Positions 23,001 through 30,372 of a DNA stretch of 30,372 nt are shown in pieces (positions within the stretch are counted from its first letter, which is position 1; each line of letters starts with the position of its first letter). The stretch is taken from positions 1-30,372 of the forward strand of contig CAZFZT010000038.1 of assembly GCA_964523675.1 (NCBI GenBank), read 5' to 3'. A program made the position numbers and the translations under genes. Under the pieces are notes generated by a model. It saw nothing but the letters and a program-made list of their open reading frames with translations, had not been told where the DNA came from and did not search any database. Source of the DNA: CAZFZT01 sp964523675 (lineage in GTDB: Bacteria; Planctomycetota; Phycisphaerae; Phycisphaerales; SM1A02).

Positions 23001-24587
23001 ATGCGCGGCAGCGGGTGGATATTCGGCATAGCAGCAAGCGTGATCTGGACCATCGCCATCGCGTGGCCGGCACTTGCTGCGTTTGATGCTGTTCGCGCTC
23101 AGCCGACCTCAGGCATCGAGGTTCGACAAACCACGTCGTTGATGATCGTCAGTGCAGCATGGGCTTTGACGGCTGCGACTGGCGCGCTCGTGCTGGGTTG
23201 GCTGCCAGGGCGCGTGCTGGGACAGCGCATCGTGGCCGGCCGGGGCTTCGTGCCCATCGCCACATTACTGCTCGTGCCGATCTGTCTGCCCGCGTACATC
23301 GTCTTCTTTGCATGGTGGCAGGCATGGCCGGCCGATACCTGGTTGTTTCGATGGGCTATTGAACATGGGCAGGTGAGGAACCTGCGTCATGCGACGCTGC
23401 TCGTTGGTTTCCTCTGCTGGTCGTGGCCGATCGTTGCGTGGTGCGTTGCGGGTTCCGTCGCAGCACGGCCGGCTCAGCGCGATGAGCTGCTCGCCTTGGA
23501 TGGCGCCGGATTTGCGCGGCGCTGGCTTGATCGGCTGCGTACCGACGGGCCGGGACTGGCGCTGGGCTCACTGATCGTTTTCTTCGCAACGTTTGCAAAC
23601 ACGACCTCATTCGATCTTGCCGAGGTGTTCACCTTTGGCAATGAACTTCGCGCGATCGCTGCCCTTGGCGCGACGCAGCGGGATGTACTCGTTGCGTCGA
23701 TACCTGCGATGGCCGTGATCGTCGCGGGGGCTGGGGCAATCTGGGTGCTGCTTGCTCTCACGATGCGCGCCCGCAAGCAGGTCACCCGCGTCATCCCTCA
23801 TGGACTGTTTCCAGGCATCTTCTCGTTGACGTTGTGGACGGTCGCCTTTGCACTGCCGCTTGCGCTTCTTGCTCGAAACTTCACCACCAGCGGGCGCAGC
23901 GTCGGCGAACAGATCGACCAGTTCCTGACGTTCTACGGCCGGGGCTTTCTGCACATGCTGTTGATTGCGTGCGCGACCGGCATCATCTGCGCTGTTGTTG
24001 CGGCCGGGCTGTTTGCGATGTGGCAGGATCGACGCGCGTGGGTACGCGCGATCGCGCACCTTCAGGCCGTCAGCTGGATCATTGCTGCCGCGCTCCCAGG
24101 CACGCTCATCGGAGCCGCACTGATCGCAGCATTCAACCGGCCATGGCCGCTGATCGGCGATGCACTCTATCTTTCGCCCGTCATCATCGTCATCGGCCAT
24201 ACCACACAATTTGCCTTCATCGGCGCGTTGCTGGGATACTGGCTTGCTGTGCGAGAGCCGGTTCAACTTCGCGAACTCCGCGCGCTTGACGGCGCGGGAA
24301 CGCTCACGGGGCTTTGGCGCACGGCCCGGCCCCGGATGCTGGCAGCAGGCGCGGCCGCGTTTACGGTCGCGCTCGTCCTTTCATCAAGTGAGATTCCGAT
24401 CACTGCCCAGGTCAGGCCGCCGGGCTTCGACGCCATTACAACAAGCATTCTCAACGACATGCACTATCAGCGGCCACAAACGGTCATCCTCGCAGCCGGC
24501 GCCTATGTCCTCATGGCAGCCGCCGCCGCGATCGTTGTCAGCGCAGTCAGCCGCATCGCGCATGGGCGCAGCGGAGGTGCAGGATGA
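23001..24587 (+). CDS. iron(III)-type ABC transporter permease (two permease units)
   Basis: The 528-residue protein is a FbpB/ThiP-like inner-membrane permease with about 12 transmembrane helices in two halves. Each half has the cytoplasmic EAA-like loop that contacts the ATPase: ELLALDGAGFARRWLDRL near residue 165 and ELRALDGAGTLTGLWRTARP near 425. The start is ATG 23001 behind GAAGG. The stop overlaps the ATG of the NHL lipoprotein gene (ATGATGA), so the two are translationally coupled. Neither the ATPase nor a periplasmic binding protein is adjacent. Iron is inferred from the permease type; thiamine, sulphate or other small ligands use similar proteins. Confidence 0.85.
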   Translation: MRGSGWIFGIAASVIWTIAIAWPALAAFDAVRAQPTSGIEVRQTTSLMIVSAAWALTAATGALVLGWLPGRVLGQRIVAGRGFVPIATLLLVPICLPAYIVFFAWWQAWPADTWLFRWAIEHGQVRNLRHATLLVGFLCWSWPIVAWCVAGSVAARPAQRDELLALDGAGFARRWLDRLRTDGPGLALGSLIVFFATFANTTSFDLAEVFTFGNELRAIAALGATQRDVLVASIPAMAVIVAGAGAIWVLLALTMRARKQVTRVIPHGLFPGIFSLTLWTVAFALPLALLARNFTTSGRSVGEQIDQFLTFYGRGFLHMLLIACATGIICAVVAAGLFAMWQDRRAWVRAIAHLQAVSWIIAAALPGTLIGAALIAAFNRPWPLIGDALYLSPVIIVIGHTTQFAFIGALLGYWLAVREPVQLRELRALDGAGTLTGLWRTARPRMLAAGAAAFTVALVLSSSEIPITAQVRPPGFDAITTSILNDMHYQRPQTVILAAGAYVLMAAAAAIVVSAVSRIAHGRSGGAG

Positions 24588-25582
24588 TGAGACGGTGGAG
24601 CTCGCTGAGCCAGCTCTCGGTCGCTGTCGCAAGGTCGTTGCTGTACACGTCTACACGAACGCTCTGCCTGTTGGGATTCATCTTCGGTGTCGCGCTTCTC
24701 GCCGGTTGTGAAGAAGAGTACGAACGCGATCCGGCCCTGCTGCACACTGAACTGGTCTTCGGCTTTGCCGGCCGCGCACCGGGCCAATTCAACCTGCCGC
24801 GATCCATTGCGATCGACCACGAGCGCGGCTACATCTACATCGTCGACCGTTCATCACGCATTCAACGGTTCGACATGGAGGGCGCCGTCCAGGTCGTGTG
24901 GAACATCCCTGATTCGGAAGTCGGCTTTCCGGTCGGATTGAGTGTTGACGCTGAAGGCCGCCTGCTCGTTGCTGATACGCACTACCATCGCGTGCTGGTC
25001 TACGACAGCGAGGGCAATGAGCTGATGCGCTTCGGTGAGTATGGCACGGGTCCGGGCCAGTTCATCTATCCCACGCGCGTTCTGGCCGGCCCCGATGGCA
25101 CGTTCTACGTCGCAGAAACAGGCGGCAACGATCGCGTGCAGGTGTTCGACCACGAAGGGATGTATCTCTTTGAGTTCGGCACACCCGGCGCCGATGAAGC
25201 GCAGTTCAACCGGCCGCAATCCATGGCGTTTGCTCCCGGTCAGCGGGAGCTCTACATCGCGGACGCCTGCAATCACCGCATTCAGGTCTTCAGCGCGCAG
25301 GGCGAATTCCGACGCACGTTCGGATCGCCCGGCGCCGGCCTTGGCGAATTTGCCTATCCCTATGACATCGTGTTTCTCCACGATGGCAGCATCCTTGTCG
25401 TCGAATATCACAATGCCAGGTTGCAGAAGTTCACCGCGAGCGAGCAGCCGATCGGCACATTCGGCCGGCTCGGCAGAGAGCCGGGCGAGTTGACCAGCCC
25501 GTGGGCGATCGCGGGCGATGATCAACATCTTTATGTTCTCGATTCAGGCAACAACCGTGTGCAGAGGATCAAAACACCTTAG
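24584..25582 (+). CDS. NHL-repeat lipoprotein
   Basis: The 332-residue protein has an N-terminal hydrophobic helix and lipobox LLAGC with Cys42, so it is membrane-anchored outside the cytoplasm. The rest is a beta-propeller of about six NHL repeats, each of the form PxGIAVDxxGxLYVADxxNxRVQVFxxxG; clear examples are RLLVADTHYHRVLVYDSEGN, LYIADACNHRIQVFSAQGEF and LYVLDSGNNRVQRIK. No catalytic residues are evident, so it probably binds a ligand or partner. It starts inside the permease stop codon, so it may serve that transporter as a binding or scaffold protein, though this is inference from the overlap. Confidence 0.9.
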   Translation: MMRRWSSLSQLSVAVARSLLYTSTRTLCLLGFIFGVALLAGCEEEYERDPALLHTELVFGFAGRAPGQFNLPRSIAIDHERGYIYIVDRSSRIQRFDMEGAVQVVWNIPDSEVGFPVGLSVDAEGRLLVADTHYHRVLVYDSEGNELMRFGEYGTGPGQFIYPTRVLAGPDGTFYVAETGGNDRVQVFDHEGMYLFEFGTPGADEAQFNRPQSMAFAPGQRELYIADACNHRIQVFSAQGEFRRTFGSPGAGLGEFAYPYDIVFLHDGSILVVEYHNARLQKFTASEQPIGTFGRLGREPGELTSPWAIAGDDQHLYVLDSGNNRVQRIKTP

Positions 25583-25651
25583 AATGACGGCGATGCAGCG
25601 CGGGTGAAGCCGTAAGCGACAGCGAACGCCGGTTCAGAATGATCGACGACA

Positions 25652-28648
25652 ATGTTCAATGATCTTCCCATTCATTTCGAGCGGCCCGGCTGGCTCCTTC
25701 TCCTGCTGCTGGTCGTGCCCGCGCTGCTCATTGCATGGCGCAGCTTCGGCGTGCAATCGCGCGCGAAGATCATCACTACATTTCTTCTGCGCGTATTGCT
25801 GATCGGCATCCTCACCTTTGCGCTCACCAATCCGAGCTGGGAGAAGCGCGGCGAAGGGTTGACCGTTTCGGTCGTGCTCGATCGCAGTCATTCGGTCCCC
25901 CTCGAACTCAAGGACCGGGCGTTTGATTTTCTCCGTGCAGCGGCCGAGCTGCGTGAGCCCGATGATCGTCTCGCCTGTGTCATTACCGCCAAGGACGCTG
26001 CCATCACCGCGATGCCGCGCCATGACTCCGACATCACGCTCGGTGTTGACGAAGGTGATCGCGCGGCGACCGATCTTGCCGCCGGTATGCGGCTCGCCAT
26101 GGCGGTCATGCCGGACGACACTGCGAACCGGATCGTTCTGGCGTCCGACGGCAACGAGACAAGCGACTCGGTACTGGCGGTCGCCGAAATCGCAAAAGCG
26201 AACAACGTACCGATCGATGTCCTCATCCTCGAGTACGCACACCGCAGCGAAGTGATGTTCGAGCGCATCCAAGCGCCCGCACAGGCGCGACTGGGTCAAA
26301 CGATTCCTGTGCGTCTGGTGCTGCGAAGTCAGGCCGAGGCAAGCGGAACCGTCATCCTGCGACTCAACGACGAACCGCTTGACCTTTCACCCGATGAAGA
26401 GGGACCAGGCCGGCGTGTCACGCTTTCGGCTGGAACCAACGTGATTCCGCTGACGATCAGACTCGATGAACCCCGGCCGGCCATCTTCGAAGCCACCTTC
26501 GAGCCCGACTCGCCCAACATGGACACCATCACGCAGAACAACACTGCGATGGCGGTGACCTTCGTGGGCAGCGAGGGGCGCGTCCTCGTGCTTGATGAGA
26601 ATCCAGTGGAGACCGCAGCACTGATCCAGGCGCTCACCGAAAGTGACATCGTCGTGGAGCAGATGAATCCCGCGCTGCTCACCGGCGGCCTGGTGACGCT
26701 CAGCGGCTACGACGCCGTCGTCCTCGCCAATGTGCCGCGCTGGTCGTTCGATGATGCGCAGGATCGCATGCTGCATGCCTACGTCCATGACCTGGGCGGT
26801 GGGCTCATCATGCTGGGCGGGCCGCAATCGTTCGGAGCCGGCGGATGGATCGAGTCGGAAACCTCCAAAGCGCTGCCGGTAAAGCTCGATCCGCCGCAGA
26901 CGCGCCAGATGCCGCGCGGCGCGCTCGCGCTGGTGATGCACTCCTGCGAAATGCCGCAAGGCAACTTCTGGGCGCAGGAAACTGCGCGGGCCGCGATCAA
27001 CGCGCTCTCACGTCTCGATTACGTCGGCATCATCGAATACGACTTCCAGAATCGCGCCAATATGGGGGCCGGTTGGATCCTCCCGTTGCAACTCGCAGGC
27101 GACAAAGCGGCCGCGATCGACGCCACCAAAAAACTCACCATGGGCGACATGAAAGACTTCGGCCCCATGCTGCAATTGGCGTTCGACGGCCTGTCAACGC
27201 TCAATGCAGGGCAGAAGCACATCATCATCATTTCAGATGGTGATCCTGCCGCTCCCCCGCCTTCGCTGATGCGCAAGTTCGTCAGCGCGCAGATCACCAT
27301 CAGCGCCGTCATGGTGATCGGCCACGGCAGCGCGATGGATCGCAACAAAATGCAGAACATCGCCGACACCACCGGCGGGCGTTTCTACCACGTGCTCAAC
27401 CCGACACAACTGCCCGAAATCTTCATCAAGGAAGCGACCCTCGTCTCACGCTCGCTCATTCAGGAAGGTGACTACCAACCACAGGTCGTCAGCCGCCTGC
27501 CCGGCCCCGTCGAGGGCTTCAGCGCCGTGCCGGGTATTCGCGGCTACGTCCTGACCGCGCAGCGCGAAGGACTTGCCCAGAACCCGATCGTCCACGTGAC
27601 CGAAGAGGGACAGGATCCGATCGTCGCGCACTGGAACTACGGCCTGGGCAAATCCATCGCATTCACGTCCGACGCCATGGGCCGTTGGGGCAATCTCTGG
27701 CTCGGCTGGCCGGATTTTCAAGCATTCTGGGGACAGGCCATCCGCTGGGTGATGCGCCCGAGTTCGCCCGCCAACATGACGGTCAACACCAACGTGGATG
27801 GCGACGTCGCAACCGTTGAAGTCGAAGCCCTCGAAGGTGACGCTTCCTTTCTCAATTTTCTCCAGACGCGCGGCGTCGTCATCACGCCGCGAGGTGAAGC
27901 GGAACCGCTGCCGCTCCAACAGGTCGGCCCCGGACGCTATCGCGGTCAGTTCCGACTCGAGGAAACCGGCAATCACCTCATCAACATTTCGTATTCCAGC
28001 GGCGCGGAGCACCAAGGCAATCTTCGCGCAGCAGTTACCGTGCCTTATTCAAGAGAGTTCCGAGCGGTCACGCACAACGGCGCGCTGCTCCGCCAACTCG
28101 CAGAGATGACCGGCGGCCGCGTCCTTCAAGCCGGCCTCGCGCCGGAAGATGTCGACCTCTTCCACCGCGAGCGACTCGCCATCCCCAAGAGCGCCAAGGC
28201 CATCTGGGATCTGCTCGTGATCATCGCTGCGAGTCTGCTCATCATCGATGTCGCAGCGCGGCGACTCGCCATCGACGGACCGGCCGTCGCAGCGTACTTC
28301 CGGCGGCTCATCGGCCGGCGCGAAGAAGTCGGCTCCAGCACCGTCGCCGCATGGAAGAAGACCCGCGACCAGGTCGCTCACCGCCGCAGCGAGCGCGAAG
28401 CCGGCCGGGGCCTTCAGCCGGCAGACTCCAAAGCAAGATTCGAAGCAACGGACGAAGACGCCGCACACGCTATCGATGTCGGCTCGGAACAACCCATCGA
28501 CACCACGCCCGGCGCCAAGCAAGCCCCCTCCCGCCGCGACACACAAGAGAAGTCCAAGACCGAAGAGGGCGACTACACCTCACGCCTGCTCGCCGCAAAG
28601 AAACGCGCCCGGCGGGATGAGAACGAAAAGCCGAAGGACGCCGGCTAA
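25652..28648 (+). CDS. membrane protein with two VWA-type domains and a GATase-like centre
   Basis: The 998-residue protein has two N-terminal transmembrane helices (about 13-30 and 40-60) and one near the end (about 851-872), then a charged, disordered tail. The first VWA domain has an intact MIDAS start D77-R-S79-H-S81 (VVLDRSHSVP). A glutamine-amidotransferase-like centre follows (VLVLDENPVETAALIQALTE to GGGLIMLGGPQSFGAGGW), then a second VWA domain in which the metal motif is replaced by HSCEM (about 430) while ISDGD (about 528) is kept. This three-part design is common in Planctomycetota and has no known function; related BatA-type proteins are linked to MoxR ATPases. It is downstream of the NHL gene but lacks a MoxR partner here. 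Confidence 0.87.
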   Translation: MFNDLPIHFERPGWLLLLLLVVPALLIAWRSFGVQSRAKIITTFLLRVLLIGILTFALTNPSWEKRGEGLTVSVVLDRSHSVPLELKDRAFDFLRAAAELREPDDRLACVITAKDAAITAMPRHDSDITLGVDEGDRAATDLAAGMRLAMAVMPDDTANRIVLASDGNETSDSVLAVAEIAKANNVPIDVLILEYAHRSEVMFERIQAPAQARLGQTIPVRLVLRSQAEASGTVILRLNDEPLDLSPDEEGPGRRVTLSAGTNVIPLTIRLDEPRPAIFEATFEPDSPNMDTITQNNTAMAVTFVGSEGRVLVLDENPVETAALIQALTESDIVVEQMNPALLTGGLVTLSGYDAVVLANVPRWSFDDAQDRMLHAYVHDLGGGLIMLGGPQSFGAGGWIESETSKALPVKLDPPQTRQMPRGALALVMHSCEMPQGNFWAQETARAAINALSRLDYVGIIEYDFQNRANMGAGWILPLQLAGDKAAAIDATKKLTMGDMKDFGPMLQLAFDGLSTLNAGQKHIIIISDGDPAAPPPSLMRKFVSAQITISAVMVIGHGSAMDRNKMQNIADTTGGRFYHVLNPTQLPEIFIKEATLVSRSLIQEGDYQPQVVSRLPGPVEGFSAVPGIRGYVLTAQREGLAQNPIVHVTEEGQDPIVAHWNYGLGKSIAFTSDAMGRWGNLWLGWPDFQAFWGQAIRWVMRPSSPANMTVNTNVDGDVATVEVEALEGDASFLNFLQTRGVVITPRGEAEPLPLQQVGPGRYRGQFRLEETGNHLINISYSSGAEHQGNLRAAVTVPYSREFRAVTHNGALLRQLAEMTGGRVLQAGLAPEDVDLFHRERLAIPKSAKAIWDLLVIIAASLLIIDVAARRLAIDGPAVAAYFRRLIGRREEVGSSTVAAWKKTRDQVAHRRSEREAGRGLQPADSKARFEATDEDAAHAIDVGSEQPIDTTPGAKQAPSRRDTQEKSKTEEGDYTSRLLAAKKRARRDENEKPKDAG

Positions 28649-28807
28649 AAGGCGTAACGCACGCGCCGCGGCCGGCAGTTCTCTGCAGACAGTGACAGTC
28701 GCGGGCCAGCAGCATCATCAAGCAAAATCCAGAACCCCTGTACGAAGGCGCGCGCCCCGCTGGGTGCACTCCGCACTCTGCATTCATTACGGCAGTACGC
28801 GCTCGGC

Positions 28808-29245
28808 ATGAAGCGGGTCATCCGGCAGGGCAGGCGCCCGATCCAGCCGCCGGATTCCCACCCCATCCTCGGCTTCCACAAGATCGGCACCGGCACGCAC
28901 ACACTCTGCATCCGCGATTCACAGTCGCCGCCGGACTCGAAGAAGAAGCCCGAAGGCGCAGCGTTCGCCGAAATCCACATCATCATCAGCGCCCCCGGAA
29001 TCACGCCCGCAAACGCTCCGGACGGCGCAGCCATGATCCGCATGGAGTCCAGGCCGATCTTCACCATCGACTACACACCCCACATCCAGCCGCCCGATGC
29101 AGCCGCTCCCGAATGGCCGATTCAGCCGCTCATCGCAACGATCTTCGCCCGCTGGCGAACCGCCACCGGCTAAGTCGGCCCCTTCGGCCCAGGCATCTGG
29201 CACCACATTACCTACGGCGGAACCGTGGACCCGCCCGCCCAGTAG
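28808..29245 (+). pseudogene. decayed remnant of a planctomycetal repeat-family hypothetical protein
   Basis: The reading frame from ATG 28808 runs 121 codons to TAA 29171-29173, then continues without another stop for 23 codons (VGPFGPGIWHHITYGG) to TAG 29243. The residues CIRDSQSPPDSKKKPEGAAF, IFTIDYTP, ARWRTATG and VGPFGP follow the order of a widespread planctomycetal hypothetical protein that ends in a RW-x-x-x-x-G-x-x-GPW block. The stop splits that block and the usual N-terminal helical half is missing, so I read it as a truncated, stop-interrupted remnant. Assignment to the family is from memory of the pattern. Confidence 0.45.
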
Positions 29246-29307
29246 CCGCGTTGTTCCAAGACACGCAGTGCGCAGAGGCACTAGACAACTACAGCAGGTT
29301 CAGCAAT

Positions 29308-29336
29308 TTGCGTTTTTGGGACCCTGACAGTATCCT
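29308..29336 (+). promoter_or_regulatory. weak promoter candidate for the edge ATPase gene
   Basis: TTGCGT (29308-29313), a 17-base spacer and TATCCT (29331-29336) lie about 50 bases before the GTG start. Spacing is ideal but the boxes match only three and four of six positions. Confidence 0.25.
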
Positions 29337-29383
29337 GACGCGGAACTCATCTTTGAGGTTACGTATGTGAGGAGCTTAGGCGC

Positions 29384-30372
29384 GTGCGATTTAAGAGTTT
29401 CACAATCCGGAACTACAGAGCAATAGGCGAGGCCACAGTCGAGGTCGGAAACCGACTCATCCCGCTAATTGGTGTCAATGAATCGGGCAAGACCTCTGTT
29501 CTCCAGGCGATCTTGGCGTTCGACCGCCTCTCGGACAAGTACTACCGTGGCCAGCACCTTGAGGCGCAAAACAAGTACGACTACAACACCCAAGCATGTA
29601 CGGTGGACGCGGAGATCGTCATCGAATCCGAAGAGGCGATCCAGACGTTGGCGAGTCGTTTGCAAGGCTCCACCTCGGTAGTTCGTCCATTCTTTCAACA
29701 GCGATACGATGCACGTAAACCATTCGTCATGCGCCGCGACCTAACGGCGAGGAAGTACTCGATCCTCGATCTCGACGTATCGGCTCAGGTTTCGGAGCGC
29801 GTCGCTAAGAACGTCTATTTGCAACTCCCTTTCATCCTGTACTTTGATGACTTTACTGATCGAGTTCCGCCAAGCATTGAGTTCAAGCGGGATGATACGG
29901 AGCGCGGATACACTATAAAGAAGTCGCGACTTGCACAGTGGCAACGTATTCTCGAAGAGATATTCCGCCGCGCGACAAACGGCAGCTGCGAGTTAGAAAA
30001 GTTCATCACCATCAAGAAGAAAGATCAACGTGAAGCGCTACTGAATGACATCAACGACGTACTAAACGAAGAAGTTATGCAGGCATGGCGTACCTTGCGC
30101 CAATCAGCCAGCCACTTAGCGGACGAAGTGCCCGAGTTGAAGCTGGCCCTGAAATACATTTCCAGGGAGGGATCATTCTCGTTCCAGTTCAAAGTCGAAG
30201 ACACGGACACGAGCAAGCGCCGTCCATTCAACGTGACGGATCGGAGCAAGGGACTCCAATGGTTCTTTAACTTCGCCACGAAGCTGAAGTTTAACCCAAA
30301 GTATGCGTCGGATGCAAACGGAGCTATTTACCTACTGGATGAACCCGGGTCATATCTACATTCCTCCGCGCA
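29384..30372 (+). CDS. OLD/RecF-like AAA ATPase (3' end outside window)
   Basis: The frame from GTG 29384 (MRFKSFTIRNYRAIGEATVEV) stays open for 329 codons to the window edge; AGGAG lies 10 bases upstream. The N-terminal strand pair and Walker A GVNESGKT (about 30-37) are those of SMC/RecF/OLD ATPases. A long helical insertion (about 60-270) follows, then a signature-like VTDRSKGLQWFFNF and Walker B IYLLDEPGSYLH, where LDEP-x-x-x-LH is the OLD-family form. The TOPRIM nuclease half of OLD proteins, if present, would be beyond the edge. The gene is clearly more AT-rich than its surroundings, a sign of transfer. It could be a phage-defence ATPase (OLD/Gabija-like) but the missing end decides this. 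Confidence 0.85.
   Translation, partial: MRFKSFTIRNYRAIGEATVEVGNRLIPLIGVNESGKTSVLQAILAFDRLSDKYYRGQHLEAQNKYDYNTQACTVDAEIVIESEEAIQTLASRLQGSTSVVRPFFQQRYDARKPFVMRRDLTARKYSILDLDVSAQVSERVAKNVYLQLPFILYFDDFTDRVPPSIEFKRDDTERGYTIKKSRLAQWQRILEEIFRRATNGSCELEKFITIKKKDQREALLNDINDVLNEEVMQAWRTLRQSASHLADEVPELKLALKYISREGSFSFQFKVEDTDTSKRRPFNVTDRSKGLQWFFNFATKLKFNPKYASDANGAIYLLDEPGSYLHSSA

Overview
The window reads as a piece of a draft or metagenome assembly (runs of 10 and 100 N) from a GC-rich Planctomycetota bacterium, most likely of the Phycisphaerae. This is inferred from protein styles rather than a marker gene. The signs are paired calcium-loop (dockerin-like) motifs with a G-D-x-N-x-D-G-x-V-G-V-x-D-I-L pattern, a DksA-like protein with a degenerate zinc finger and a lysine-rich tail, a double-VWA/amidotransferase-like membrane protein, and a Gram-negative envelope set (LpxI, an OprP-like porin, lipoproteins, LspA).

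Layout. 1-1208 (-) is the start of an exported protein of unknown function with a long glycine/serine linker. 1692-4352 (-) is gyrA, preceded on the same strand by a conserved-looking unknown protein (4469-5695). 5880-7745 (+) is a secreted cysteine-rich protein ending in four somatomedin-B-like repeats. 7806-11375 (-) holds a TlyA/FtsJ-type methyltransferase, a frameshifted PD-(D/E)XK nuclease-like gene, lpxI, a small unknown protein and a small lipoprotein; three of these overlap as an operon. After a 100-N gap come an OprP-like porin, a GT8-like glycosyltransferase and a tandem ABC-2 permease, all on the minus strand. 16595-18175 (+) is RNase Y, convergent with a HIT-family gene and 6-phosphogluconate dehydrogenase (-). 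The plus strand then carries a DUF2203 protein, the DksA-like protein, lspA, an iron-type ABC permease coupled to an NHL-repeat lipoprotein, and a 998-residue VWA membrane protein. The last part has a decayed gene remnant and the 5' part of an OLD/RecF-like AAA ATPase that runs off the end.

How the genes work together. Most are housekeeping: DNA topology (gyrA), RNA decay (rny), the pentose phosphate pathway (gnd), lipid A and lipoprotein maturation (lpxI, lspA). The window encodes three lipoprotein or outer-membrane products that depend on that envelope machinery. Clear coupling is seen only for the small unknown gene/lpxI/nuclease cluster and for the permease/NHL lipoprotein pair, which both overlap by a few bases. 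No CRISPR array, tRNA, rRNA or insertion sequence was seen.

The points most worth a second look are the somatomedin-B-like tetrad, a set of genes with a TANNNT box exactly 7 nt before an ATG that lacks a Shine-Dalgarno (possible leaderless starts), the quinolone-pocket variant in GyrA, the histone-H1-like/DksA-like fusion, a REP-like palindrome reaching into the methyltransferase start, and the edge ATPase as a possible defence gene. I did not find a convincing complete new multi-gene system.
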